Assembly (NCBI RefSeq): GCF_003096555.1
Contig: NZ_QEKM01000001.1
Span: 2,294,001-2,358,000 of the forward strand
Direction: 5' to 3'
Origin: Simplicispira sp. 125
Lineage (GTDB): Bacteria > Pseudomonadota > Gammaproteobacteria > Burkholderiales > Burkholderiaceae_C
DNA: 64,000 nt
The notes under the pieces were generated by a model, which had not been told where the DNA came from, made no database searches, and saw only the letters and a list, made by a program, of their open reading frames with translations. The translations under genes were made by a program, and so were the position numbers. The number at the start of each line of letters is the position of its first letter. Within the stretch, counting starts at the first letter, position 1. Below, piece by piece: positions 22,662 to 31,542 of this stretch.

Positions 22662-22988
22662 TGCCGGTGGAGCCCGGCCCGGCGGCCTGCCCCCCCCACC
22701 ACGGCGTGCAGATTTGCAACGGCCTTTTTTGCCGCCCCACGCGCCAAGACGTTCCCCTTTACACTTTGGAACGAATACGCATAACCCCCTTGGAATCTAC
22801 GGCATGGCCCGTACCCACCTGCGCAGCCGCGTCCTACGCTGAATGCTGTAACGGCCCGCCAGAAGTTTGCCAGGGGAGCGGTGCGCAACCTATGACCCCG
22901 AGCCAAAGGAATTGCGTTACGACCTCTCCCGTGTTGAACCAGGCTCCTGCGCTGCGCAACACCCGCGACCTTTTCCGCGCATACCCCC
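22662..22988 (+). promoter_or_regulatory. Gap upstream of the c-di-GMP protein gene
   Basis: 327 bp with no credible gene. A possible promoter is TTTACA near 22761 with ATAACC about 17 bp later, which is weak. A run of C (about 22691-22698) and a T tract near 22725 are the only other features seen. Confidence 0.25.
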
Positions 22989-25900
22989 ATGCAAGCCCCG
23001 CTCCGCACCCATTTGCTGCTGCCGCTTCTGGCACTGACGGTGCCCCTGGCCGCGCTGCTGGGCTATGGCGCCTACCGTGACACGACCGAGGCCCGTAGCC
23101 AGGCGCTGAATGCACAGCGATCCTTGTCCGCCATCGTTGCCGCCGATGTGGGCCGCAAGATCGAACATGCCCGCACAACCCTGTTGAGCATGGCCTCCAG
23201 CCCCCGGATTCGCGGCCTGGACGCTGCGCAGTGCAACTCCGTCCTGGCCGAACTGCATGCGCTGACACCGGACTTTCCCAACCTGCTGCTCACCGACCGG
23301 CAGGGCCGGTTGGTCTGCTCGGCCGTACCGACACCGCACAGCCCGGTGCCGCTTGCGGACGATCCTGGCTGGCTCCAGACCCTGACGAGCACACAGAACT
23401 TTCACATCGGCCCACCCCACCCCAGCCCGGTGAGCGGCCACTGGGTTTCGATTTTGAGCATGCCCGTGCGCGATGCCCAGGGCGTGGTGGACGGGGCGGT
23501 GCACTTGCCCATGGAACTGCGGGCGCTGGACATGGCCCTCTGGACCCCGAACCTGCCCGCAGACAGCCGCTATGGCATCTTTGATGCCCAAGGTGTTTTG
23601 CTCTGGCGCAACCAGGACCCTGAGGCCGCCATTGGCACGCAGCCCGACTGGGAAATGGCGCGCCGCATCTCGGCCTCCAAGAACGGCGTTTTCGAAGGCC
23701 CGGGCCTGGAAGGCACCGTGCGCTTTTATGCCACCACGAAAATCCCGCAAACGGGCTGGGTGGCGTACTTCGGACTGCCCAGCGCCACTATCACGGCCGA
23801 GGTTCGCCAGCGGGCCATCACCACCGCTGCGGCGGGCGCGCTCATCGTCCTGGCACTGAGCCTGCTGGCCATCGCACTGGCACGCCGCATCGAGCAACCG
23901 GTGCGCAGCCTGGCCGAGGCGGCGCGCGCCTTCAGCCGGGGCGACCGGCAAGCCTATGCACAGCCCCAGGGCCCGACCGAGCTGGCGGACCTGGCCCGCG
24001 ACTTCAACACCATGGTGGCCGACCGGCTGCAAGCGGAAACCCAGCTGCAAGCCCAGCGCCAGCAACTCCAGGCAGCCAAGGACCGGCTCGACCTGGCCAT
24101 GCACATCGCACGCATGGGCCTGTGGACCTGGGATTTGCGCACCGGCATGGTCCAGGGCGACGACACACTGGTCCAGATTTTTGGTGACCAAGACTCCGAG
24201 CAACGGCCGATGTCCATCGAAGAATGGCGCGGCCGCACGCACCCTGAAGACCTGGCAGCCCTCGGCCCACCCCTGGCCGCCTGCCTCAAAGGTGAGACGG
24301 AGCAGTTTGAAGTGGCACAGCGCGTTCGGCACCACGATGGCCACTGGCTTTGGGGCCTGTGGCGTGGCCGCGTCACAGAGCGCGACGCCCAGGGACGGGG
24401 CATCGCGATGATGGGCTCGTTCCACGACATCACCGAGCAGCGACAGGCGCATGAACGCCTGCAACTGGCCGCCAGCGTGTTCACCCACGCCCGCGAGGGC
24501 ATCACCATCACCGACACGCGCGGCACCATCATTGATGTGAACGACACGTTCACACGCATCACCGGCTACTCCCGAGAAGAAGCCATTGGCAACAACCCGC
24601 GCATGCTGCAGTCGGGCCGCCAGGGGCCCGAGTTTTATGCCTCCATGTGGCAAAGCCTGACGGAACACGGGCACTGGACGGGCGAGGTGTGGAACCGCCG
24701 GAAAAACGGCGAACTGTTTGCCGAAATCATCACCATCAGCGCCGTACGCAACCCGCTGGGTGCAACAACGCACTATGTGGCGCTCTTCACCGACATCACC
24801 TCCATCAAGGAAAACGAGCGCAAGCTCGAACGCATTGCGCACTACGACGCGCTGACCGGCCTGCCCAACCGGGTGCTGCTGGCCGACCGCCTGCAGCAAA
24901 CCATGGCACGTTGCCAGCGCAAGGGGCATTCGCTGGCCGTGGCCTTCATCGACCTGGACGGTTTCAAGGCCGTCAACGACCTGCATGGCCACGAGCGCGG
25001 CGATGATCTGCTCGTCGCGCTGGCGCAGCGCCTGCAATCGTCCTTGCGCGAAGGCGACACCCTTTCGCGCATGGGTGGCGACGAATTTGTGGCTGTGCTC
25101 TCCGACCTGGAACACGTGCGTGACTGCGAACCCGTGCTGGAGCGCATGCTGCGCGCCGCCGCCGACCCGGTGCGCCTGGGCGACCAGCTCTTCCAGGTTT
25201 CGGCCAGCATTGGCATCACCCTGTTTCCCGCCGACGGCGTGGCGCCAGACCTTCTCATCCGCCATGCCGACCAGGCCATGTACCAGGCCAAGCAGGCTGG
25301 CAAGAACCGTTACCACCTGTTCGATGTGGAGCAGGACACGGCCGTGAAGACGCAGCGCGAGGAAATCGCGCGCCTGCGCCGGGCGTTGGCCGAGCAAGAA
25401 TTCGTGCTGCACTACCAGCCCAAAGTCAACATGCGCACCGGCCAGGTGATCGGGGCCGAGGCCCTGATCCGCTGGAGCCACCCGGAACGCGGTCTGCTGC
25501 TACCGGCCGCTTTTCTGCCGGCGATGCAAGACCACGCCATCACCCAGGATGTGGGCGACTGGGTGATTGCCACAGCCCTGCGCCAGATGGCCGACTGGCA
25601 GGCGCAGGGGCTGAGCCTGCCGGTCAGCGTGAACATTGACGCCCAGCATCTGCAAAAAGAAGGCTTCAGCCATCGCCTGGCAGCCTTGCTGGCCGAGCAG
25701 CCCCAGGTACCACCCAGCCTCCTGGAACTGGAAATCCTGGAGACCAGCGCACTGGAAGACATCGCAGAAGTGTCCGCCATCATGCACCGCTGCCAAGCGA
25801 TGGGCGTGCGCTTTGCGCTGGACGACTTTGGCACAGGCTACTCGTCACTCACCTACCTCAAACGCCTGGGCGCCGAGGTCATCAAGATCGACCAGAGTTT

Positions 25901-26153
25901 TGTGCGCGACATGCAGACCGACCCCGACGACCTGGCCATCGTCCAGGGCGTGATCGGCCTGGCCCACGCCTTTCACCGCGAAGTGATAGCCGAAGGCGTG
26001 GAGACCATTGCCCACGGCACGCTGCTGCTGCCCCTGGGCTGTGAACGCGCACAAGGCTACGGCATTGCGCGCCCCATGCCCGCCAGCGAACTGCCGCACT
26101 GGGTGCAGCACTGGAAACCCGACCACGCCTGGACGGCGGCATTCAGCCTGTGA
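22989..26153 (+). CDS. Membrane-bound GGDEF/EAL c-di-GMP protein with Cache, HAMP and two PAS domains
   Basis: A 1054-residue inner-membrane signalling protein. TM1 (about 8-28) and TM2 (about 278-298) bracket a periplasmic Cache-type sensor. HAMP follows (about 299-350), then PAS domains (about 365-475 and 480-600, the second ending HYVALFTDIT). The diguanylate cyclase domain has an intact MGGDEF motif (696-700), with an RxxD product-inhibition site 5 residues before it. The EAL domain has GAEALIRW (E824-L826), DDFGTGYSSLTYLKR and EGVET, so phosphodiesterase activity is plausible. Both motifs look intact, so net activity cannot be told. Its 3' end overlaps the convergent HAD gene by 11 nt. 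A c-di-GMP enzyme fits a motile cell. Confidence 0.93.
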   Translation: MQAPLRTHLLLPLLALTVPLAALLGYGAYRDTTEARSQALNAQRSLSAIVAADVGRKIEHARTTLLSMASSPRIRGLDAAQCNSVLAELHALTPDFPNLLLTDRQGRLVCSAVPTPHSPVPLADDPGWLQTLTSTQNFHIGPPHPSPVSGHWVSILSMPVRDAQGVVDGAVHLPMELRALDMALWTPNLPADSRYGIFDAQGVLLWRNQDPEAAIGTQPDWEMARRISASKNGVFEGPGLEGTVRFYATTKIPQTGWVAYFGLPSATITAEVRQRAITTAAAGALIVLALSLLAIALARRIEQPVRSLAEAARAFSRGDRQAYAQPQGPTELADLARDFNTMVADRLQAETQLQAQRQQLQAAKDRLDLAMHIARMGLWTWDLRTGMVQGDDTLVQIFGDQDSEQRPMSIEEWRGRTHPEDLAALGPPLAACLKGETEQFEVAQRVRHHDGHWLWGLWRGRVTERDAQGRGIAMMGSFHDITEQRQAHERLQLAASVFTHAREGITITDTRGTIIDVNDTFTRITGYSREEAIGNNPRMLQSGRQGPEFYASMWQSLTEHGHWTGEVWNRRKNGELFAEIITISAVRNPLGATTHYVALFTDITSIKENERKLERIAHYDALTGLPNRVLLADRLQQTMARCQRKGHSLAVAFIDLDGFKAVNDLHGHERGDDLLVALAQRLQSSLREGDTLSRMGGDEFVAVLSDLEHVRDCEPVLERMLRAAADPVRLGDQLFQVSASIGITLFPADGVAPDLLIRHADQAMYQAKQAGKNRYHLFDVEQDTAVKTQREEIARLRRALAEQEFVLHYQPKVNMRTGQVIGAEALIRWSHPERGLLLPAAFLPAMQDHAITQDVGDWVIATALRQMADWQAQGLSLPVSVNIDAQHLQKEGFSHRLAALLAEQPQVPPSLLELEILETSALEDIAEVSAIMHRCQAMGVRFALDDFGTGYSSLTYLKRLGAEVIKIDQSFVRDMQTDPDDLAIVQGVIGLAHAFHREVIAEGVETIAHGTLLLPLGCERAQGYGIARPMPASELPHWVQHWKPDHAWTAAFSL

Positions 26154-26811
26154 CCAGCAGCCCCGGCAACTCATTCATGTGCGCCATGACCTGCACCGCC
26201 CCAGCGGCGCGTAAGGCCTCGGGCGTGCCATGCCCCACGGGCGACGGGCTGTAGCCCACCACGGTAGCGCCCGCGGCCACTCCGGCGGTCACGCCGGTCA
26301 CTGTGTCTTCCACCACCAGGCAGCGCGCAGGCGGCACCCCCAGGGCGGCGGCGGCCGCCAGGTAGACGTCGGGTGCGGGCTTGGTGGCCGGCATTTCGTG
26401 GCCGCTGAAAATACGCCCGGCAAAGTACGGCGCCAGGCCCACCTTCTGCAGCTGCATTTCCACCTTGAACCGGTCGGCCCCCGAGGCACAGGCAATGCGC
26501 CCACCCAATGCGGCGTGCACCGCCTGCACGGCGGCCACGGCGCCATCAATGGCCAACAATTCGGCATCAAGCCGCGCATTGCGGCGTGCGTAAAAATCAG
26601 CCATCCAGGCATCGGTGAGCGGTTGGCCGGTGTGGGCCTCGATGCGGGCCGCCTCGCTGCGCACGGTTTTGCCAATGAAGAGGCGCATGCACTCTTCACT
26701 GGAGAGCGCCCAGCCCGCCTCGCCCAGCATGGCGCACAGCACGCCGTTGGTGATGGGTTCGCTGTCGACCAGAACGCCGTCGCAGTCGAACAAGATTGCT
26801 TCAAATTTCAT
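26143..26811 (-). CDS. HAD-superfamily hydrolase (beta-phosphoglucomutase-like)
   Basis: A 222-residue HAD phosphatase of subfamily IA. Motif I is LFDCDGVLVDSEP (nucleophile and acid Asp), motif II is ACASGADRFK, motif III is ATKPAPDVYLAA, and motif IV is VVEDTVTGVTAG. A helical cap occupies residues about 18-85. Such enzymes dephosphorylate small sugar phosphates or act as phosphoglycolate phosphatases; the substrate is undetermined. Its ATG immediately adjoins a family-1 repeat, so its leader is repeat DNA with no evident ribosome-binding site. It is convergent with the GGDEF/EAL gene. Confidence 0.9.
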   Translation of the reverse strand: MKFEAILFDCDGVLVDSEPITNGVLCAMLGEAGWALSSEECMRLFIGKTVRSEAARIEAHTGQPLTDAWMADFYARRNARLDAELLAIDGAVAAVQAVHAALGGRIACASGADRFKVEMQLQKVGLAPYFAGRIFSGHEMPATKPAPDVYLAAAAALGVPPARCLVVEDTVTGVTAGVAAGATVVGYSPSPVGHGTPEALRAAGAVQVMAHMNELPGLLVTG

Positions 26812-26875
26812 AGCTGTTAGCGCTTATCCATAAAGCGCTGGAGGGTGTTTTTCTTCAAAATTGATAGCCATCCAC
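26810..26875 (+). repeat. Interspersed palindromic repeat (family 1) between hydrolase and YchJ genes
   Basis: The clearest copy: ATAGCTGTTAGCGCTTATCC, then ATAAAGCGCTGGAGG, then GTTTTTCTTCAAAATTGATAG. It abuts the HAD start codon and supplies the last codons and stop of the YchJ gene. Confidence 0.8.
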
Positions 26876-27274
26876 GTAGTACCAGCGCCCGGCCTCGCGC
26901 ACAAAGCGGCTGCGTTCATGCAGGCGCACGGCGCTACCCGCCACACGGTAGCGGGCGACGAATTCGACCTCGGCCTGGTCTGGCCCGGTGCTACGGTGGG
27001 CGCGCACTTCCAGTCCCAGCCAGCGTGCGCCGGGATCAAAGTCCAGCACCGCCGGGCGCTCGGGCGCATGCCAGGTGGCCTGCAAGTAGTCGGCCCGCTC
27101 CCGCACAAAGGCGCTGTAGCGCGAACGCATGAGCAACTCGGCATCGGGCGCAGGGCAGGTCTCAAAGTGGTCGATATAGCGCCCGCAGCAGTCGTCAAAG
27201 GCCAGCGGCACATGCCGTGACGACAGATGGCCACAGGGGCAGACCCCTGGTTTTTTGGGCAATGCGGGTGGCAT
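26855..27274 (-). CDS. YchJ-family (UPF0225) zinc-binding protein
   Basis: A 139-residue small protein with an N-terminal cysteine cluster (CPCG, then DDCCGRYI) typical of YchJ/SEC-C-like zinc sites, followed by the YchJ domain (AELLMRSRYSAFVRERADYL, then EVEFVARYRV and HERSRFVREAGRWYYVDG). Function is unknown. Its last residues and stop fall in a family-1 repeat, so the natural C-terminus may have been trimmed or altered. It lies just downstream of the DUF4197 gene (5-nt gap) on the same strand. Confidence 0.88.
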   Translation of the reverse strand: MPPALPKKPGVCPCGHLSSRHVPLAFDDCCGRYIDHFETCPAPDAELLMRSRYSAFVRERADYLQATWHAPERPAVLDFDPGARWLGLEVRAHRSTGPDQAEVEFVARYRVAGSAVRLHERSRFVREAGRWYYVDGYQF

Positions 27275-27279
27275 CGCGA

Positions 27280-27975
27280 TCAGCGCAGCGCGCCAAACAC
27301 CTTCTGCACGATGGCACTGCCGTTGCCCAGGGGGTTCTGGCGAATCTTTTTTTCTTCCTCGCCAATCATCCGGTACAGGCCATCGAGCGTCTTGCCTGTG
27401 ACGTACTGGGACAGATTGGCGTCTTCCTTGCTCATCAAGCCAAAGCTGGAAGCCTTGCTGGCAAAGGCGTTGTACTTCTGGGTCAGGCCCACCTGCTCGG
27501 TGGCCTGCGTGACCACAGGCAGAAAGCGCTCGCCAAGGGGCAGGCGCGTTTTTTCCGCAAAAAACTCGGTGACCGAGGTGTCTCCGCCGGTGAGAATTTT
27601 GCGCGCATCGGTCACCGACATGTCCTGCACGGCGCTCACCAGCAAATCCTTGCCCATGGGCACGGCCGCCTCGGCAGCCCGGTTGATGGTGGTCACCAAC
27701 TCATCAATACGCTTGCCCTGGCCCAATTTGCGCAACAGCTTGGCGGCATCTTCCAGGGCGCCCGGCAGCGGGATGCGCACCAGAGGGTTGCCCAAGAAGC
27801 CATCGCTGCGCCCCAGCAGGGCCACGGCAGCACTGGCGCCCTGGCCCAGCGCGGCCTTCAACCCGCTGCTGGCGTCGGCACTGGAGAGGTCGCCCAGCGT
27901 CAGTGCGTGCGCCTGGCGCAGGGCGGCCAGGCACAGAATGCTGGCAGTAGCCTGGTGGAAAGTACGGCGCAACAT
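27280..27975 (-). CDS. DUF4197 exported protein
   Basis: A 231-residue secreted or periplasmic protein. ATG 27975 gives a signal peptide (MLRRTFHQATASILCLAALRQAHA), and the mature part matches DUF4197 (SGLKAALGQGASAAVALLGR, NPLVRIPLPGALEDAAKLLRKLG, KYNAFA, TGKTLDGLYRMIGEEEKKIR). Family function is unknown. It is 5 nt upstream of the YchJ gene, so both may be one transcript, and divergent from the DUF421 gene. Confidence 0.87.
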   Translation of the reverse strand: MLRRTFHQATASILCLAALRQAHALTLGDLSSADASSGLKAALGQGASAAVALLGRSDGFLGNPLVRIPLPGALEDAAKLLRKLGQGKRIDELVTTINRAAEAAVPMGKDLLVSAVQDMSVTDARKILTGGDTSVTEFFAEKTRLPLGERFLPVVTQATEQVGLTQKYNAFASKASSFGLMSKEDANLSQYVTGKTLDGLYRMIGEEEKKIRQNPLGNGSAIVQKVFGALR

Positions 27976-28092
27976 GGAGAAATCCTTTCGATGGGGCTGC
28001 AGGGGGGCTTGCCCGATTCTTGCAGATGTCGCTTTGGCGCGTGTTGACGCTCTAAACTGCCCCTGCGGCACCGGTCCGCAAGGAGATGCTTC

Positions 28093-28581
28093 ATGTGGAA
28101 TCTGAGCGTGCCATGGTGGGAATTTGTACTGCGCGGTGTGGTGGTGTACCTGTTTCTACTGGTTTTCCTGCGCCTGACGGGCAAACGGCAGACCGGGCAG
28201 TACGCACCGTTCGATCTGGTGCTGCTGCTGATTTTGTCCAACGCCGTGCAGAACTCGATGAATGCCGGAGACGACTCACTGATCGGCGGGCTGATCTCGG
28301 CCAGCACGCTGATCAGTTGCCATGTCGCGCTGTCGCACCTCACTTACCGTTTTCGCCGGCTCGAACGCCTGATTGACGGACGCCCGCGGGTGCTGGTGCA
28401 AGACGGCAAGGTGGACGAAGTACTGATGCAGAGCGAACGGATTTCCCCCAGCGACCTGGCGGCCGCCTTGCGCGCGGGCGGCTGCCTGCACGCGCACGAG
28501 GTGGCCCGCGCCACGATCGAGGTCAACGGGCAAATCACGGTGGTGCTGCGGCCCACATCCCTTTCGCCCGGCCTGTCATAA
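28093..28581 (+). CDS. DUF421 membrane protein
   Basis: A 162-residue inner-membrane protein of the DUF421 (YetF-like) family. Two to three N-terminal membrane segments (WWEFVLRGVVVYLFLLVFL, then FDLVLLLILSNAVQNSM and LISASTLISCHVALSHL) are followed by the soluble DUF421 domain with RPRVLVQDGKVDEVLMQ. ATG 28093 follows an AGGAGA ribosome-binding site. Function is not established. It stands alone on the plus strand. Confidence 0.87.
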   Translation: MWNLSVPWWEFVLRGVVVYLFLLVFLRLTGKRQTGQYAPFDLVLLLILSNAVQNSMNAGDDSLIGGLISASTLISCHVALSHLTYRFRRLERLIDGRPRVLVQDGKVDEVLMQSERISPSDLAAALRAGGCLHAHEVARATIEVNGQITVVLRPTSLSPGLS

Positions 28582-28641
28582 ACCGGGCGCAGGCCGACCG
28601 GCGCGGGCATGGACCCAGCCGACGACGACCTGCAGCGGTGT

Positions 28642-29430
28642 TTACAAGCGGCCCAAAAACGCCTTCAAGGCGGCATTCACGGGCTCGGGGTGTGTGAGGT
28701 TGCTGGCGTGCCCGCCGTCCGGCACCACCACCATCTGCGCGTGGGGCAAGGCGTCGGCCATGGCCTGGGCTCTTTGCAGATCAATCGCATGGTCGAGCGC
28801 GCCATGCACCACCAGCGCGGGTACGGTAATGGCGCGGATGCGCTCGCTGATGTCGTCGCGGCTGCCCAGGGTGGTAAAGCACTGCAGCAGGTTGGGCACG
28901 GTCACCTGCTTCCACTTGGCTTGCCACAGCGGCGCGTCGGCCCAGCCGTCGCCCAGGATGGTGTGCGCCACCACCGCCGCAATCTCGTCAGACAGCCCAC
29001 CCTCCAGCCAGGCCTTTACCAGCACCTCATGGCCTGCCATTTTTTGCGGATCTTCCTGCAGCGCCTGCGTGTCGATCAGCACCAGCGCACGCACCAGTTC
29101 GGGGTGCGTGAGCGCGCAGCGCAGCGACAGATAGCCACCCTGCGACATGCCGGCCAGCACGGCTTTGTGCACGCTCAGGTGCGCCAGCAGCGCCGCCAGG
29201 TCGTTGGCCGAGTCGTAGTAGGTAAAGGGGTCGCAGTGTGCCGGATTGGCCGTCTGGCCATGGCCACGCTCGTCCCAAGTGATGCAGCGCCACTGGCCGC
29301 GCAAGGCCTGCACTTGCGGTGCAAACATGCTGCTGTCCATGAGCAGCCCGTGGGAGAAAACGATGACCGGGCCGTCTCCGCCCGTGTCTTCGTAATACAA
29401 CTTCTGGCCATTGACGTGCGCGAAAGGCAT
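28642..29430 (-). CDS. Alpha/beta hydrolase
   Basis: A 262-residue alpha/beta-hydrolase fold enzyme. The oxyanion HG is in VFSHGLLMDSS, the nucleophile serine in AGMSQGGYLS, the acid Asp in VHGALDHAID and the catalytic His in PDGGHASNL. ATG 29430 has a well-placed AGGAG. The nearest families are 3-oxoadipate enol-lactonase and related esterases, but the neighbourhood gives no pathway. The 200-bp gap upstream carries a family-1 repeat. Confidence 0.9.
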   Translation of the reverse strand: MPFAHVNGQKLYYEDTGGDGPVIVFSHGLLMDSSMFAPQVQALRGQWRCITWDERGHGQTANPAHCDPFTYYDSANDLAALLAHLSVHKAVLAGMSQGGYLSLRCALTHPELVRALVLIDTQALQEDPQKMAGHEVLVKAWLEGGLSDEIAAVVAHTILGDGWADAPLWQAKWKQVTVPNLLQCFTTLGSRDDISERIRAITVPALVVHGALDHAIDLQRAQAMADALPHAQMVVVPDGGHASNLTHPEPVNAALKAFLGRL

Positions 29431-29565
29431 GCGGTGCTCCTGTACAGCGATAAACAAGCGCCGATCGTAAGAACACCCCGCCCCCGCGCGCAACGGGCGC
29501 GACCCGCACAAGGGGCCCAACAGAGTCACCTGGGCGTCAGGCGGCCTCGTAGAATACCGGAAAAA

Positions 29566-29630
29566 TTCGGATATTTTTTGCCTCTAGCGCTTATCCATCA
29601 AGCGCAAGAAGCTACAAATACAGGAGCAAT
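29566..29630 (-). repeat. Interspersed palindromic repeat (family 1), intergenic
   Basis: On the minus strand: GCTCCTGTATTTGTAGCTTC, then TTGCGCTTGATGGATAAGCG, then CTAGAGGCAAAAAATATCC. It directly follows the acyl-CoA dehydrogenase stop. Confidence 0.78.
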
Positions 29631-29632
29631 CT

Positions 29633-30763
29633 TCAGGCCAGCGCGCGCTGGATGATGATTTTCTGCACGTCGCTCGTGCCTTCGTAGATCTGGCACACAC
29701 GCACGTCGCGGTAGATGCGTTCGACCGGGAAGTCGCTCACCACGCCGTAGCCGCCCAGCGACTGGATGGCGGCGCTGCACACGCGCTCGGCCATCTCGCT
29801 GGCAAAGAGCTTGGCCATGGCAGCTTCCTTCAGGCAGGGCTTACCTGCATCGCGCAGCGCGGCGGCATGCCAGATGAGCTGGCGCGCGGCCTCGATCTGC
29901 GTGGCGCAGTCGGCCAGGCGAAAACCCACGGCCTGGTGATTGAAAATGGCCGTGCCAAAACTCTCCCGCTCCTTGGAATACGCCAGCGCCGCGTCGAACG
30001 CACTGCGCGCCATGCCCACGCTTTGCGCGGCGATGCCGATGCGTCCGCCCTCCAGGGCACCCAGTGCGATCTTGTAGCCCTCGCCCTCGGCGCCGATCAG
30101 GTTCTCCGCCGGGACGCGGCAGTGGTCGAAGTTGATCTGCGCCGTGTCGCTGGAATGCTGGCCGAGCTTGTCTTCAATCCGCGCCACCACATAGCCGGGG
30201 TTGCTGGTGGGCACGAGGAAGGCGCTCATGCCTTTTTTACCCGCGCCCTTGTCGGTCACGGCGATGACGATGGCCACATGGCCGTTCTTGCCGCTGGTGA
30301 TGAATTGCTTGACGCCGTTGATGACGTATTCGTCGCCGTCCTTCACCGCCGTGGTGCGCAGGGCCGAAGCGTCTGAGCCCACATGCGGCTCGGTCAGGCA
30401 GAACGCCCCCAGCATCTGGCCCTGCGCCAGCGGCGTGAGCCAATCGCGCTTTTGCTGGGCGTTGCCGTAGCGCATGAGAATGGCGTTGACGGGGCAGTTG
30501 GTGACACTGATGGCGGTGCTGGTGCCGCCGTCGCCCGCCGCGATTTCTTCGAGCACCAGAGCGAGTGTGAGGTAATCGAGCTGCGCGCCGCCAAACTCTT
30601 CGGGCACGCAGATGCCATAGGCACCGAGCGCCGCCAGTCCCTGGTGCACATCTTTGGGGAAATGGTGTTCCTTGTCCCAACGCGCGGCGTGGGGTGCGAT
30701 CTGCTCTTGTGCAAAATCGCGCACCGCGTCACGGATCATTTCCTGGTCTTGGGTCAGCAACAT
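29633..30763 (-). CDS. Acyl-CoA dehydrogenase, short/branched-chain type
   Basis: A 376-residue FAD-dependent acyl-CoA dehydrogenase. The substrate/FAD segment LTEPHVGSDASALRTTA, QFITSGKNGHVA and the catalytic-base region IYEGTSDVQKIIIQRALA (Glu) are intact. Length and the base in the C-terminal helix match the short-chain group (butyryl- or short/branched-chain). It is separate from LiuA and probably acts on another acyl-CoA, perhaps from isoleucine, valine or fatty acids. It is preceded on the same strand by the SDR gene. Confidence 0.92.
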   Translation of the reverse strand: MLLTQDQEMIRDAVRDFAQEQIAPHAARWDKEHHFPKDVHQGLAALGAYGICVPEEFGGAQLDYLTLALVLEEIAAGDGGTSTAISVTNCPVNAILMRYGNAQQKRDWLTPLAQGQMLGAFCLTEPHVGSDASALRTTAVKDGDEYVINGVKQFITSGKNGHVAIVIAVTDKGAGKKGMSAFLVPTSNPGYVVARIEDKLGQHSSDTAQINFDHCRVPAENLIGAEGEGYKIALGALEGGRIGIAAQSVGMARSAFDAALAYSKERESFGTAIFNHQAVGFRLADCATQIEAARQLIWHAAALRDAGKPCLKEAAMAKLFASEMAERVCSAAIQSLGGYGVVSDFPVERIYRDVRVCQIYEGTSDVQKIIIQRALA

Positions 30764-30797
30764 CGGGCGGGTCTCCAGTTTGGGGATTTAGAAATAT

Positions 30798-31466
30798 TTA
30801 CCAATGCGCAGCGCGGCGCCCGTCGTGGTGCAACAGCTGGCCCTTGTCGGCCGCCGTGAGGTGGGACAGCGTCTGGCGCATGCCGCGCACGCTGGTCTCG
30901 ACCGTGAGGGGCGCTGTCTCGCCGCCCATGTCGGTTTGTACCCAGCCAGGGTCGATGGTGACCAGCGCGGCGCCGGGGTAGTCGTGCTGCGCTGCGGCTA
31001 CGGCCATGTTGAGCGCAGCCTTGCTGGTGCGGTACAGCCAGGCGCTGCTCTCGCCCACGCTGCCAATCTGCGACATCGACGACGACAGGAAAGCGAACAC
31101 GCCGCCCGCAGCCTCCACCAGCGGAGCCACCTGCGGGATGGCCTGCATGGCGCCGAGCACATTGGTGTGCATGACCGCATCAAAGTCCTGCTGCGTGGGT
31201 GGTGTGTGGGCGCCGGGGCGGCGCATCACGCCGGCCACGTAGAACGCCAGGTCAAGCTTCTCGCCGTCGAGCTGCCAGGCCAGGCCGCTGACGCTGGCAG
31301 GGTTGGCAACATCGACGGTCAACGCCTCGGCGCCCAGCGCCTGCACGCGCGCGCGCCCGGCGTCGTCACGCACGGTGGCAATCACGCGGCAGCCTTCGGC
31401 GGCGTACTGGCGCACCAGTTCGAGGCCGATGCCCCGCGATGCGCCCATGACAAGGAGTGTCGTCAT
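30798..31466 (-). CDS. Short-chain dehydrogenase/reductase
   Basis: A 222-residue classical SDR. It has the NAD(P)-binding GASRGIG motif, catalytic YRTSK, an SSSMSQIGS serine segment, and a DPGWVQTDMGG loop. The start MTTLLVMGASRG at ATG 31466 matches the family. The pairing with an upstream thiolase and downstream acyl-CoA dehydrogenase hints at acyl or hydroxyacyl metabolism, but the sequence resembles general-purpose SDRs (C-factor-like) more than 3-hydroxyacyl-CoA dehydrogenase. Function is uncertain. Confidence 0.87.
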   Translation of the reverse strand: MTTLLVMGASRGIGLELVRQYAAEGCRVIATVRDDAGRARVQALGAEALTVDVANPASVSGLAWQLDGEKLDLAFYVAGVMRRPGAHTPPTQQDFDAVMHTNVLGAMQAIPQVAPLVEAAGGVFAFLSSSMSQIGSVGESSAWLYRTSKAALNMAVAAAQHDYPGAALVTIDPGWVQTDMGGETAPLTVETSVRGMRQTLSHLTAADKGQLLHHDGRRAAHW

Positions 31467-31474
31467 TGATATTG

Positions 31475-31537
31475 AGTGTTTTTGGCCTCTAGCGCCCATC
31501 CATCAAGCGCGAGCAGCTATCAATTTATTCAAGACCC
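31475..31537 (-). repeat. Interspersed palindromic repeat (family 1), intergenic
   Basis: On the minus strand: TTGATAGCTGCTCGCGCTTG, then ATGGATGGGCGCTAGAGGCC, then AAAAACACTC. It lies between the thiolase and SDR genes. Confidence 0.78.
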
Positions 31538-31542
31538 ATCAC

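Noticed and set aside
22917..25481. Open frame of 854 codons on the minus strand
   Set aside because: It is antisense to the GGDEF/EAL gene, has no recognisable domain, and is rich in Gln/Arg/His/Ala as expected from a high-GC shadow frame.
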